Shown one piece after another: positions 8,017-16,691 of a stretch of 37,482 nucleotides of DNA (within the stretch, counting starts at the first letter, position 1; every line of letters begins with the position of its first letter). The position numbers and the translations under genes were made by a program. The DNA lies in contig PCBO01000025.1 in the NCBI GenBank assembly GCA_002730975.1, forward strand, positions 7,980-45,461, given 5' to 3'. The stretch is from Opitutia bacterium. Its GTDB lineage: Bacteria > Verrucomicrobiota > Verrucomicrobiia > Opitutales > Seribacteraceae. The notes under the pieces are model-generated. The model was given only the letters and a program-made list of their open reading frames with translations, searched no databases and was not told the origin of the DNA.

Positions 8017-9072
8017 TTACTTTTCCAAGATCCAGATGTTTCGGAACTGTAGAGGATTGCCGTGTCCTTGTAATTTAATCGGCCCGGGAGTTCCTTCGGG
8101 ATCACCGCGAGAGCCACCGGTCTTGCCTGGGATGTCGTACTTGTCGTGGATCAGGATACCGTTGAGGCGGGCGGTAAACACGGCATTCTTCGTTTTCTTC
8201 CCATCCTTGGACTTGGCGTTGGTGAACTCGACGTCGTAGGTTTGCCAACGCAGGGGAGGGAAGCACCCGTTCACGTCGGAGGCTTTCTTCGAATAGATGC
8301 CGCCACATTCGTTGTTGAGACCCTCGAGCCCGAAGGAGTCGAGAATTTGCATCTCGTAGTGGTCCACTTGGTAGAAGCCGCTGTTGCCACGACCTTGCCC
8401 TCTTGCGGCAGGGCGATAAGGCAGGAGGAATTCGATGTGCATAAGGTAGTCGTTGAATTTACGCTTGGTACGAATGTCACTCCCATCGGTGTTGAGAAGC
8501 TTGGTTTTCTCGTCAACTCGGCCACCTTGCCATTCTTCTTTGCTTTTACCATCAAAGAGTACGATGGCGCCTTTGGGTGACTTCTTGCCCATGGTAGGGC
8601 TTACGCGGTTTGCCTTGGTAAGAGAAAAACTTTTCCCTTTGTCGGTCTTTCCTTCGAGTTTGTCTCCCGAGATCACTCCGGAATATTCCTTGTGACCTTG
8701 TGGAGGAAAGTCTCTTGTTGCACTAAACTCTGCGGGAGAATTACCGAGGTAACGCTTTTTGCCCTTGGCGGCATGCAGAATAACGGATTTCCCTACGAGT
8801 TTGCCATCCAGTAAAATCTTGTTCTTGCCGTCCCATCCGGCCCCTGGCAAACCACCTGTATAGAGCACTGCATGGAACGCGCCCTTGTCGAGGGCGATCA
8901 CCTGGGCGCCAAGGCCTTCTGCCGCATATTCTCCTTGATACTGGTAATCGGCAGGTAGTTTAGGATCGGTGGCATCCGTGAAGGTACCACCGAATTGTCG
9001 TGGCGCTGCGGTTAAGATTACACAAGAGGCAATCAAGGCAAAGCAGTGAGGGAAGAGAAAGCGCATATCCAT
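8017..9072 (-). CDS. Exported DUF1080 protein (3-keto-disaccharide hydrolase family)
   Basis: The 351-residue protein has a signal peptide (MDMRFLFPHCFALIASCVILTA). An N-terminal beta-rich region spans about 25-160, and a DUF1080 (3-keto-disaccharide hydrolase, concanavalin-like) domain spans about 165-351. Landmarks are AIVLFDGKSKEEWQGG at the domain start, FNDYLMHIEFLLPY, GNSGFYQVDHYEMQILDSFG and the closing QFRNIWILEK. Family members have been linked to hydrolysis of 3-keto-glycosides made by Gfo/Idh/MocA oxidoreductases; others may only bind glycans. A Gfo/Idh/MocA oxidoreductase exists in this window but is 25 kb away. The start may be the first ATG (9072) or the one at 9066. Confidence 0.88.
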   Translation of the reverse strand: MDMRFLFPHCFALIASCVILTAAPRQFGGTFTDATDPKLPADYQYQGEYAAEGLGAQVIALDKGAFHAVLYTGGLPGAGWDGKNKILLDGKLVGKSVILHAAKGKKRYLGNSPAEFSATRDFPPQGHKEYSGVISGDKLEGKTDKGKSFSLTKANRVSPTMGKKSPKGAIVLFDGKSKEEWQGGRVDEKTKLLNTDGSDIRTKRKFNDYLMHIEFLLPYRPAARGQGRGNSGFYQVDHYEMQILDSFGLEGLNNECGGIYSKKASDVNGCFPPLRWQTYDVEFTNAKSKDGKKTKNAVFTARLNGILIHDKYDIPGKTGGSRGDPEGTPGPIKLQGHGNPLQFRNIWILEK

Positions 9073-9218
9073 AATGGTTTATCTTTAGGAGTTCGAAGTC
9101 TATTTTTTGAGGTGTGGGAAACATTTCACCCCAAAGAGTCTAAATCCTTGTGGCAAAGTTAAAGTTGATCTCAGTTTTGAAATTTTTCGAGAAGGCGAGA
9201 TTCAGATAAGAAAAAAAT

Positions 9219-10952
9219 TCAGCGACTTGGGATAGCTTTAATATCTTCCTCTGAAGGCCAGAACTTTTCTATGTCCGAGAGTGGTGGTACTTCTCTGGGA
9301 CGTACTAGGCGAAAACCCACGAAGAGGGCATCGGTATGATACCAGACGCTTTTCGGAATTTGCGGATCCTGCTGTTTCCATGCTTCGTTCGAACCCATGC
9401 GAGCAGCACTTCTGTGTTTACTCGATCCATCGTCCCAAGACCCGCCTTTGACTAATCTTGGATAAAGCGTGTTTGGAGCGACCAATGGATTTTCCACTAG
9501 GCCCTTGAAGGCTGATTCACCGGGGGGAACATATTGGTCGAGAACCCATTCCCACACATTTCCGTGCATATCGTGCAAGCCCCAAGGGTTTGCAGGTTTT
9601 TGACCAATTTTCTGATACTTAAAACGGCTATTTCCGAGATGCCAAGAGTGTTTAGAGAGTTCCCCCTTGTCTTCGCCAAAACTGTAGGCTGTTTCCGTTC
9701 CGGCCTTACAGGCGTATTCCCATTCTGCCTCGGTGGGCAAACGATAAAACCTACCCGTTCTTGCGCTTAGCCACATGCTATACATCTTCGCGGCGAGTTG
9801 CGTCATGCATATCGCCGGATAACCATTTTTTCCCATTCCGAAAGTCATGTCGGTATATGGAGCAGTTGGCTTAGTTACGCCATCGGTCAGTTCATCGGCG
9901 TCGGTGGGCTCCAACTTTTTGTACTTACGGTTGTCCTTGTCCAAGTTAAGCATCCAGAGTTCGTATTCATCCCAAGTCAATTCATGCTTGGCCATCCAGA
10001 AATCATTCACCTTAACTTTGTGGGCTATATGCTCCTCTTTTCCTCGATTCGGATCTTCTTTGGGGCTGCCCATGGTAAAGGTTCCACCTTTTATGGGCAA
10101 CAGGTCGAAAGAAGAGTCGGAAGTAGGGATTTCTTGCGTGTAAGCCTTGAAGCCATCATTTGCCGTTCCAGCCTTGAAGCCTAATTTCTGGTAAAGTTCT
10201 TTAGGCAACATTCCCAAAACGGTTAGGGATTTCTTTTTAGGTTGAAGTATAATTCCTTCCGGCCATTCAGCCCCTTCTTCAATCCATCTGCGAAGCATGA
10301 ATAGATCGGCAGGGTCGAGAGGGTCGTTCCCCTCAGGGGGCATGAGCTCCTCATCGTCCATCGGTAGAGTGCATAAATACCAAAGATCGCTTGCGACGGG
10401 GTCACCGGGGACGATGACGTCATCATTGGCGAAGGCGTGCTCAAAGGTGTCCAATCTAAGTTTGCCCTCGGCTTTATCCTTCCGATGGCAACTTAAGCAA
10501 TTAATCTCGAGAATTGGTTTTACGTCATTCACGAATGAGATTTTTTTCGGCAATCTCTTGCGTGAAGTCAGTTTTATCCCATCAGGCCATTTGGCTCCTT
10601 CCTTTATCCATTGCTTAAGGATTGTTTGCTCAGCTTTACGAAGAGGGTAATCCTTTTCCTCGTTCTTGACCGGAGGCATGATTTCATCGTCGTCTATAGC
10701 GAGTGTGGTCGTCCAGTAGAGAGAGCTTTCCTCGGGATCGCCGGGAGTAATTACATCTTTGGACTTAAACGCGAATTCTTTTTCATCGAGGCGAAGCTTG
10801 CCTTTTGCGTTGTCGGCGCGGTGACAGCTTACGCAGTTGAACTCCAGTACAGGCTTCACGTCTTGAACAAAGTCAATTTCAGCTGCCAACGTGCCAAATA
10901 GGCCTAGACTAGCACTTAGGTGTGTAAGTAAATGTAGATGATACCGTTTCAT
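9219..10952 (-). CDS. Exported protein with two planctomycete-type cytochrome c domains and a formylglycine-generating-enzyme-like (SUMF1) domain
   Basis: The ATG at 10952 gives 577 residues with a signal peptide ending at TLAA (residue 24); the longer frame to 10976 begins with TTG. Two similar domains follow, each with a CxxCH heme site: CVSCH at 40-44 and CLSCH at 152-156. Each also has a later methionine-containing MPP motif, possibly the distal heme ligand. The C-terminal 300 residues are an FGE/SUMF1 fold (GGTFTMGSP at its start, RLPTEAEWEYACKAGTE, HGNVWEWVLDQY, VKGGSWDDGS, FVGFRLVRP at its end). The cysteine pair expected just after the GGSW motif in true formylglycine-generating enzymes is absent (GGSWDDGSSKHRSAARMG), so it should not mature sulfatases. 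It is probably a periplasmic electron-transfer or binding protein. Confidence 0.88.
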   Translation of the reverse strand: MKRYHLHLLTHLSASLGLFGTLAAEIDFVQDVKPVLEFNCVSCHRADNAKGKLRLDEKEFAFKSKDVITPGDPEESSLYWTTTLAIDDDEIMPPVKNEEKDYPLRKAEQTILKQWIKEGAKWPDGIKLTSRKRLPKKISFVNDVKPILEINCLSCHRKDKAEGKLRLDTFEHAFANDDVIVPGDPVASDLWYLCTLPMDDEELMPPEGNDPLDPADLFMLRRWIEEGAEWPEGIILQPKKKSLTVLGMLPKELYQKLGFKAGTANDGFKAYTQEIPTSDSSFDLLPIKGGTFTMGSPKEDPNRGKEEHIAHKVKVNDFWMAKHELTWDEYELWMLNLDKDNRKYKKLEPTDADELTDGVTKPTAPYTDMTFGMGKNGYPAICMTQLAAKMYSMWLSARTGRFYRLPTEAEWEYACKAGTETAYSFGEDKGELSKHSWHLGNSRFKYQKIGQKPANPWGLHDMHGNVWEWVLDQYVPPGESAFKGLVENPLVAPNTLYPRLVKGGSWDDGSSKHRSAARMGSNEAWKQQDPQIPKSVWYHTDALFVGFRLVRPREVPPLSDIEKFWPSEEDIKAIPSR

Positions 10953-11072
10953 TATATTATTAGTTAATACTATCAAATATAGGGTAAATCGCCCTTTATC
11001 CCAAAAACATTTCTAAGTGTGAAGAAAAAAGCTCTGTTGTAGGAAGGCTTAGGTTGTGCGAAGTTATATACT

Positions 11073-12053
11073 ATGCGATTTCTTGCAATAGCTTTAATCC
11101 TCTTCCGGATTTCGCTTCAAATCTCTCAAGCGGAGCGGACACGCTTTGCTTTCGTCGAAAAGCAAATGGGTGCGGATTTCCGCATTGTTCTCTATGCAGA
11201 TAGCGAAAAGATTGCTAAGGAAGCCGCCAATGCCGCTTTTGCTGAGGTCGAACGCCTCAATGCCATTTTCAGTGACTATGACGCAGAAAGTGAACTTAGT
11301 CGTCTTTCTGATACTTCCGGCTCGGGGCAACGCATAGCGCTCAGCGATGATCTTTTTGCAGTGCTTGATGCCTCTCAAAAACTTTCTCGGCAAACGGCAG
11401 GTGCTTTTGACGTTACGATTGGACCATGCGTGCGCCTTTGGCGGATCGCTCGTTTCCGAAAGGCTTTTCCCTTAACCGAGAAGCTTGCGGAAGTTCGCAA
11501 GGCGGTCGGCTTTCGGCATCTGAACATTTCACAGACAAAACAAACTGCTCTTCTAGAGGTTCCCAACATGGTGCTCGATCTTGGAGGTATCGCAAAGGGA
11601 TATGTCGCCGAAAAAGCCCTTATGGTTTTGGGGCAGCGAGGTATTCGATCGGTTCTTGTGGACGCCGGGGGGGATTTGGCGTTAGGTGATCCTCCTCCAG
11701 GTCGTAAAGGTTGGCGAATCGAGATTGGCGGGCTCAAGCATCCCGACCTTCCTGTTTTGGAATTGGCCCGTTGCGCAGTAGCTAGTTCTGGCGACGTGGA
11801 GCAATTCGTTGAAATCTTGGGTAAACGTTACTCTCACCTTGTAGATCCGAATACCGGTATCGGTCTAACTACTCGAATTCAAGTCACGGTTGTTACTCCT
11901 AGGCCAATGTATGCAGACTCTCTTGCCTCCGCTCTCAGTGTTTTGGGGTCTGAAAAAGGTGTCAAGTTTGTACAAAAACTATCTGAAGTCAGAGCCTATT
12001 TTGTGGAAGGCATCGGCGATCAACGAACCCTTCGCGAGGCGCGAGGAAAGTAA
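11073..12053 (+). CDS. apbE: FAD:protein FMN transferase ApbE
   Basis: The 326-residue protein has an N-terminal signal (MRFLAIALILFRISLQISQA) without a lipobox cysteine. It has the full run of ApbE motifs: MGADFRIVLYA at 32-42, the FSDYDAESELSRL block, GAFDVTIGP at 110-118, the FAD-binding LDLGGIAKGYVAEKA at 168-182, VDAGGDLALG, HLVDPNTG at 255-262, and AD-SLASALSV at 281-290 with the metal-site aspartate Asp282. ApbE attaches FMN to threonine or serine of exported flavoproteins such as Nqr/Rnf subunits. No FMN-acceptor protein is evident nearby, so its target is probably encoded elsewhere. It is divergent from the cytochrome/SUMF1 gene and first in a plus-strand series. Confidence 0.92.
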   Translation: MRFLAIALILFRISLQISQAERTRFAFVEKQMGADFRIVLYADSEKIAKEAANAAFAEVERLNAIFSDYDAESELSRLSDTSGSGQRIALSDDLFAVLDASQKLSRQTAGAFDVTIGPCVRLWRIARFRKAFPLTEKLAEVRKAVGFRHLNISQTKQTALLEVPNMVLDLGGIAKGYVAEKALMVLGQRGIRSVLVDAGGDLALGDPPPGRKGWRIEIGGLKHPDLPVLELARCAVASSGDVEQFVEILGKRYSHLVDPNTGIGLTTRIQVTVVTPRPMYADSLASALSVLGSEKGVKFVQKLSEVRAYFVEGIGDQRTLREARGK

Positions 12054-12114
12054 CTATCCTTACCTTTTCCACTCAGAAAATCTTATCATCTCACAGTAAT
12101 AAAAAATTAAACCT

Positions 12115-12330
12115 ATGAAAAAATTACACTATGGTCTCGTCGGCATTATTCTTGTTCTATCTGCAGTCATTTTTTCGGGACAAGCGACCCGTCGTGACCT
12201 TCAAATAATTTACCCTGAACAATCTCGTGATTATAGAATTCGTTCCGCCGATCTGCTTAATGCGGGTTACCAAGTCAAATTTGTTTTTTACGGTGAAAAA
12301 GGCCAGACCGGCCTAGTCTTTGTGCGCTAG
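12115..12330 (+). CDS. Small exported or membrane-anchored hypothetical protein, 71 residues
   Basis: The protein begins with a clear signal or anchor (MKKLHYGLVGIILVLSAVIF) and continues for about 48 residues with no recognised family. The mature part is beta-strand-like and basic (YQVKFVFYGEKGQTGLVFVR at the C-terminus). It lies 61 bases after apbE on the same strand and may be cotranscribed. No Shine-Dalgarno sequence is visible before the ATG, as for most genes here. The hydrophobic N-terminus supports a real gene. Confidence 0.6.
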   Translation: MKKLHYGLVGIILVLSAVIFSGQATRRDLQIIYPEQSRDYRIRSADLLNAGYQVKFVFYGEKGQTGLVFVR

Positions 12331-12343
12331 CTAGCTCTTTGCC

Positions 12344-12362
12344 AGCTGGTTATGCACCAGCT
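12344..12362 (+). terminator. Possible hairpin after the apbE / small-protein genes
   Basis: AGCTGGT (12344-12350) and ACCAGCT (12356-12362) form a 7-bp stem with a 5-base loop, 14 bases after the small gene's stop codon. The following bases contain GTTTTC but no proper T-tract. It may end transcription or stabilise the upstream mRNA; a Rho-independent terminator is not certain. The rest of 12331-12572 shows no gene. Confidence 0.35.
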
Positions 12363-12572
12363 TGAACGCGAGTTTTCTCTGTCCTCTGTTTTAGCGATTT
12401 CGACTTTTCGTTTTTAATTGTTCGCCTGAAATGTCAAACCGTTCCTTTGGTTCGTAACTTAGCCTATGCAGAATAGAAGTTTCATTCGCTACGACTTTTT
12501 ATCATTTCATGAAGTTTAGCATTAGGGGACTTTGTCTCTCGGCTTTTCCTTTTCAGAACCCTCAGCACCTCA

Positions 12573-13079
12573 ATGAGAACCCGAATCGGTATATTTTCGC
12601 TAATATTCTTTGCGGTCGCACTCCTGCTCTTTGGCTTGTTTTATCCAACTGAAGAGGAGAGGATTCTAGCTCAATTTGAGGATCTTTCCGTTATTGCATC
12701 AAAGTCCGGCTCAGCGTCAACTATAGCAGATGCACTGGTTCTCGAAGACTTCCGTGATCTTTTCGCCCCCCAAGTTTATCTAGAAATCGGTCGCCGATCT
12801 AGACTTGCGGGCCAATATACCAACCGAGAAATTATGCAGCTCTACGGTCGAATTCGCCTTCAGTCCACGGGACTCAGCCTCCGTTTCGAAAATATCAAAA
12901 TTCTTTCCTTGGAGGAGACGGATGCCACAACTTCTGCCGACGTCCATGCTGAAGGAACTGATAATATTCAAGGTTCCAACCGCGTTGAATCCTTTCATGC
13001 CAAAATTGATTTCCTAAAGATCGATGGCGACTGGAAATTCCGACAATTCATCTACATAGAGCCTTTGCCCGGCAAATGA
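12573..13079 (+). CDS. NTF2-like protein with N-terminal membrane anchor
   Basis: The 168-residue product begins with one hydrophobic segment (residues about 5-25, IGIFSLIFFAVALLLFGLFY), likely an anchor or uncleaved signal. The rest has the layout of an NTF2/SnoaL-like domain: helical start (EERILAQFEDLSVIA), then strands ending in KIDFLKIDGDWKFRQFIYIE, the usual final hairpin of that fold. No catalytic residues can be assigned. It is upstream of a sulfatase gene but separated by a possible hairpin terminator. The assignment rests on the C-terminal pattern and is moderate. Confidence 0.65.
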   Translation: MRTRIGIFSLIFFAVALLLFGLFYPTEEERILAQFEDLSVIASKSGSASTIADALVLEDFRDLFAPQVYLEIGRRSRLAGQYTNREIMQLYGRIRLQSTGLSLRFENIKILSLEETDATTSADVHAEGTDNIQGSNRVESFHAKIDFLKIDGDWKFRQFIYIEPLPGK

Positions 13080-13086
13080 ACTTTCT

Positions 13087-13104
13087 GCGTGACCTCACGC
13101 TTTT
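13087..13104 (+). terminator. Short hairpin with T-tract after the NTF2-like gene
   Basis: GCGTG (13087-13091) and CACGC (13096-13100) pair around an ACCT loop, followed by TTTT. It lies 8 bases after the stop codon of the NTF2-like gene and before the sulfatase gene. The stem is short, so it would be a weak Rho-independent terminator. Confidence 0.4.
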
Positions 13105-13152
13105 GACGATTATCCCTGTTTCTTTTCACTTTTACCCAAAAAAATCTAAATC

Positions 13153-14526
13153 ATGAAGCACATTCACGTCTTGGCTCTCCTGTGTGCCACCGCTTTTACT
13201 TTTTCCCACGCCACTGCCCGCAAACCGAACTTCGTCTACATCATGGTGGACGACGCCGGCTACGGTGACTTCTCCTGTTTCGGGCAAAAGCATTTCAAGA
13301 CGCCAAGTGTCGACCGTATGGCAACCGAGGGAATGAAGCTCACCGATTTCTACGCCGCCAGTACCGTCTGCGCTCCTTCACGCTGTAGTCTCATGACGGG
13401 AGTTCACACGGGTCATGCGCTTGTTCGGGGTAATCGCGAGGTTCTACCTGAGGGGCAGGCTCCACTCGCCGCCTCCGCCCTCACTATACCTGAAGTCCTC
13501 GGCAAGGTGGGGTATGTCTCGGGTATGTTCGGCAAATGGGGTCTCGGAGCTCCTGGTTCCGAAGGCGATCCAATGAACCAAGGCTTCGATCGCTTTTACG
13601 GATACAACTGTCAGCGCCAGGCTCACAATTTCTATCCGACCCATCTCTGGAGTGACCGCTCGAAGGTTGAGCTGAATCGCAAGTCCTACTCCCATAGCCT
13701 GATTGCAGAGGAGTGCCTCAAGTTCATCCGCAAGAACAAGGACAAGCCTTTCTTTTGCTACGCCCCCTTTACCATTCCCCATGCCGCTATGCAGGCACCC
13801 GAGGAATACGTACTTCCATGGCGCAAGAAATTTCAAGAGTTTGAAGACGTGAAGGGAAAATACGGAGGAGCGGTTATAAACAACCCCGTCGCGGCCTTTG
13901 CCGGGATGATGACCATTCTTGACCACGATGTCGGCCGTATTCTCAACCTATTGAACGAACTAGGCATAGCCAAAGACACTCTTGTCATCTTCACCTCCGA
14001 CAACGGTCCTCACAAGGAAGGAGGTCACAAACCCGATTTCTTTGACAGTAACGGTCCCCTGCGTGGCTACAAGCGAGACCTTTACGAAGGGGGCATCCGC
14101 GTAGCTACTACCGCATGGTGGCCCGGCGTAATCAAGCCCGGCTCGACCAGTTCCCATGTCGGCACCGGTTGGGATGTGCTGCCTACGTTTTGCGAACTCG
14201 CAGGGATATCTGCTCCTGCCGGCATCGACGGTTTCTCATTCGCCCCTACTCTCAGAGGTGAGAAAAGCAAGCAGACCAAGCGGGAATATGTTTATTGGGA
14301 GTTCCACGAGCAGGGCGGCAAGCAAGCCATCCGCAAGGGCAAGTGGAAGGCCATCCGCCTAAACGTCCGCAAGAAACCCGATGGTCCCATAGAACTTTAC
14401 GACCTTTCCCGCGACATCGGCGAAACCAAAAACCTCGCTGACAAACAACCCGACCTAATCAAGGAAATGGCCCGCCTCATGACTGATTCCCGAACCGTCA
14501 ACTCGACTTTTCGATTATTCCGTTAG
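13153..14526 (+). CDS. Type I arylsulfatase, exported
   Basis: This 457-residue sulfatase has a signal peptide ending near TA (residues 21-22). The core CAPSRCSLMTGVHTGHA holds Cys73, the residue oxidised to formylglycine, and Arg77. Metal-binding Asp33-Asp34 are in IMVDDAGYGD, and the second metal site is in FTSDNGPH. The C-terminal subdomain carries IELYDLSRDIGETKNLADKQ. The overall pattern fits arylsulfatase A-like family S1 enzymes. It is more compact than the sulfatase at 4007-5506 and differs in the motif (CAPSR against CSPTR), so the two probably act on different linkages. It is the last gene of the plus-strand series and convergent with the next gene. Confidence 0.93.
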   Translation: MKHIHVLALLCATAFTFSHATARKPNFVYIMVDDAGYGDFSCFGQKHFKTPSVDRMATEGMKLTDFYAASTVCAPSRCSLMTGVHTGHALVRGNREVLPEGQAPLAASALTIPEVLGKVGYVSGMFGKWGLGAPGSEGDPMNQGFDRFYGYNCQRQAHNFYPTHLWSDRSKVELNRKSYSHSLIAEECLKFIRKNKDKPFFCYAPFTIPHAAMQAPEEYVLPWRKKFQEFEDVKGKYGGAVINNPVAAFAGMMTILDHDVGRILNLLNELGIAKDTLVIFTSDNGPHKEGGHKPDFFDSNGPLRGYKRDLYEGGIRVATTAWWPGVIKPGSTSSHVGTGWDVLPTFCELAGISAPAGIDGFSFAPTLRGEKSKQTKREYVYWEFHEQGGKQAIRKGKWKAIRLNVRKKPDGPIELYDLSRDIGETKNLADKQPDLIKEMARLMTDSRTVNSTFRLFR

Positions 14527-14558
14527 TCAGCGACGATACAACTTAGGAGACTCTGGGA

Positions 14559-15098
14559 TTATCTATCTATATTTTTAATGGGAGGAGGCGGAGGTTCGGC
14601 ATCCGCCTCGATGAAGACAGAGGTTCCTTGCTTAGGGCCTTTTGTGAATAAAACGATTTTACCTTTCTCCAATTGCTCGGCGCTATAGTTTCCGTAATGT
14701 TGTTTCTTAACATACAGCGGCGCGTCATCATAAGTTATCGTGGTGGTGTCTTCTCTATCCATGATGTCTTCTTTGCTTCCAGTCATGACACGAAGCATAT
14801 TTATGTCTATTTTGCCGTCTTTAACGCCATCGACCAAATCCAAGTCCTTAAAGATTTCCTTAACGTCATTACGTTTAACCACACCTTTGTCGTTTAACAA
14901 TTCCATCACACTAGCCAAGAGGAGCGATACAAACCCCAAGTCGTGTTCCAGTTGCTCTATTTTCTTATCAACTGATTTCTCCGCTCGGCTATTGCTTCTT
15001 TTCTGATTGCGGTCTCTTCGCATTTGTTGCCTCTGAAGGGTTACTAATTCCCTGAGGTGATATTCCCCGTCCGAAAGAAAAAAATCAGATAGTGCCAT
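14559..15098 (-). CDS. Hypothetical protein with central helical region, 179 residues
   Basis: I do not recognise a family. The frame is open to 15209, but the ATG at 15098 (MALSDFFLSDGEYHLREL) is preceded by AAGG at about 9-bases spacing and begins a sensible soluble protein, whereas the extension is Cys- and Ser-rich. Residues about 20-85 are highly charged and probably helical (KIEQLEHDLGFVSLLLASVM). A stretch KDLDLVDGVKDGKIDINML resembles an EF-hand-like or structured acidic segment but is not convincing. The C-terminus has PPPPP. No signal peptide is seen. It stands 123 bases downstream of the enolase-superfamily gene. Confidence 0.6.
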   Translation of the reverse strand: MALSDFFLSDGEYHLRELVTLQRQQMRRDRNQKRSNSRAEKSVDKKIEQLEHDLGFVSLLLASVMELLNDKGVVKRNDVKEIFKDLDLVDGVKDGKIDINMLRVMTGSKEDIMDREDTTTITYDDAPLYVKKQHYGNYSAEQLEKGKIVLFTKGPKQGTSVFIEADAEPPPPPIKNIDR

Positions 15099-15221
15099 TT
15101 GGTTTACCTTTTTTGAAGTTGTGGATATATATTGGAAAAGAATTGTGACTGCGGTTGAAGTACCACAACGCTTAAACGAATGACAGTTTCTTGGATAAGA
15201 GATATCCAATCTGAATGTTGT

Positions 15222-16691
15222 TTATACTGTGTGCAAGCCTTCTTGGATGAAGCTGTTTGAGTCGCTCAGTTTCACTTCTGCGAGGGCTGAAAAATCGAGG
15301 TTTGGGGCGGGACCAAAGGGAGCAGCGTTAAGGGTGGTGATGTCGAGGAGGCCGTTTTCGATGAGCAGGGTGGGATAACCATCGTGGTGGTGATGGTAAA
15401 GGTCGCCGTGGTGGGCGAGAATGATTTTTTGGACGGATTCGGGCCATGCGGAGAGGCCTTTGAAATAGTGATGCCCGTTGCGCTCGACGTGCTCGATGCC
15501 AAGTGTGGCCATGATGGCGAGGTCCTGCAGGAGGGCGATGGGGCCAACATTGGCGAGGTCTTCCCCCGAGAGGTGGACGGGGCGTTCACGGAAAGCTCTA
15601 GCGTGGGCGAGGGTGGCGGCGTTGGCGATGCCTTTGACGATGCCCTTGCAGTTCTTGTGACTGGCGCCGTCGTAGCCGAGGTCGAGGGCGTTGGGAAGGG
15701 AATCGAGGGAACCGTCGGCCTCGTCGATTATAAAGCAGGGTCGCTCCGGCCAACTGGAGAAATCGGCGGCGACTGCGGGTGCGAAGGTTTCGTCGCGGTG
15801 GGCGGGTTGCTCAACGAGGAGGAGACCGCCGTCTAGAAAAGTCCTCAGGGAGTCCTCCTCCCGCCAGACTTCCCAATGCTCGCGAAAGGCCGAGATGCTC
15901 GGGTACTGTTCGTTGCCATCTAGGGTGAAACGGGCTTTGGGGCCCAGCAGTTCGGCCAATTTTCGGAGGCGAGGCAGGTCCGACTCGAGCTGGCCGCAGA
16001 CTTTTATTTTAAAATAATTTAATTTATGGGAGCGAATGCAGGACTCGAGGTCGAGGGGCAGAGTGTCGTCTGCACGGGTTTCGTCGGTGACGTCGTCGGG
16101 CGTCAGGGGATCGCCGAGACCGATGGTGTGGCGAGCGATGATTGTAGCCCGTGGCTTTTGGGGCAGAGCTTCGGCGAGAGAAAGATCGTTTAGCTCCGGG
16201 CGAACGTCGCCAAGACGGATTCCAAGCAGGTTTTCGCGGATGACTTTGTGGATAGGGCGCCCGAGGTGGCGGCAGAGGGCATCGAGCAAGGCGCGTTCCA
16301 CGAGGCTTACGCCGAGGTTGGCGAGAAGAGGCGGATGCCCTTCAGCGGATGCCCAAGCCACTTGTTCGTCGTAGAGGTTTCGCCAAAGGTTGAAGAAGGT
16401 GGTGGAAGGGGAGGCAATGGCGACGTTTACAGCGTTCTCGATGACGGCGAGCATGGCGGGGAGGTCTTGCTCGAAGGTGGTGTCGGGTGCTTTCGTGAAC
16501 CACTTCGGCGGCAGACCTTCGGAGGTGATGCCGTGTGCGAGGGTTCCGTTTACCTCGACGGAGGCCTGCAGCACGAGGTGGGGTAGAGCGGTGAGACTGG
16601 CGATGCCATATTTAAACGGAAAGCGAGTCCGCATGGGGAGGACGCGGAAATCGACCTGCTTGAGGTCGAGCGTGGGGAGAGCGATCTTCAC
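15222..16691 (-). CDS. Enolase-superfamily (mandelate racemase/muconate lactonizing enzyme-like) protein
   Basis: The frame is open back to 17177, but the first 160 codons are an Arg/Pro-rich shadow of the upstream gene. The true start is the GTG at 16691, overlapping the upstream stop by 4 bases (GTGA), giving 489 residues. The barrel carries the superfamily set: FKIKV with Lys228 and Lys230, LDGNE with metal ligand Asp258, VEQP with Glu294, IDEADGS with Asp323/Glu324, and SHKNCKG with Lys346. This suggests abstraction of a proton alpha to a carboxylate, as in racemases, epimerases and acid-sugar dehydratases. It is longer than most MR/MLE enzymes, with an extended region before the barrel including ARHTIGLGDPLT. 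It is last in a five-gene catabolic-looking operon; the substrate is unknown. Confidence 0.83.
   Translation of the reverse strand: MKIALPTLDLKQVDFRVLPMRTRFPFKYGIASLTALPHLVLQASVEVNGTLAHGITSEGLPPKWFTKAPDTTFEQDLPAMLAVIENAVNVAIASPSTTFFNLWRNLYDEQVAWASAEGHPPLLANLGVSLVERALLDALCRHLGRPIHKVIRENLLGIRLGDVRPELNDLSLAEALPQKPRATIIARHTIGLGDPLTPDDVTDETRADDTLPLDLESCIRSHKLNYFKIKVCGQLESDLPRLRKLAELLGPKARFTLDGNEQYPSISAFREHWEVWREEDSLRTFLDGGLLLVEQPAHRDETFAPAVAADFSSWPERPCFIIDEADGSLDSLPNALDLGYDGASHKNCKGIVKGIANAATLAHARAFRERPVHLSGEDLANVGPIALLQDLAIMATLGIEHVERNGHHYFKGLSAWPESVQKIILAHHGDLYHHHHDGYPTLLIENGLLDITTLNAAPFGPAPNLDFSALAEVKLSDSNSFIQEGLHTV

Noticed and set aside
9219-10200. True formylglycine-generating enzyme for the sulfatases
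   Set aside because: The active-site cysteines are missing from the conserved C-terminal motif.
10953-10976. TTG start for the cytochrome/SUMF1 protein
   Set aside because: It only adds eight residues before a good signal peptide that begins at the ATG at 10952.
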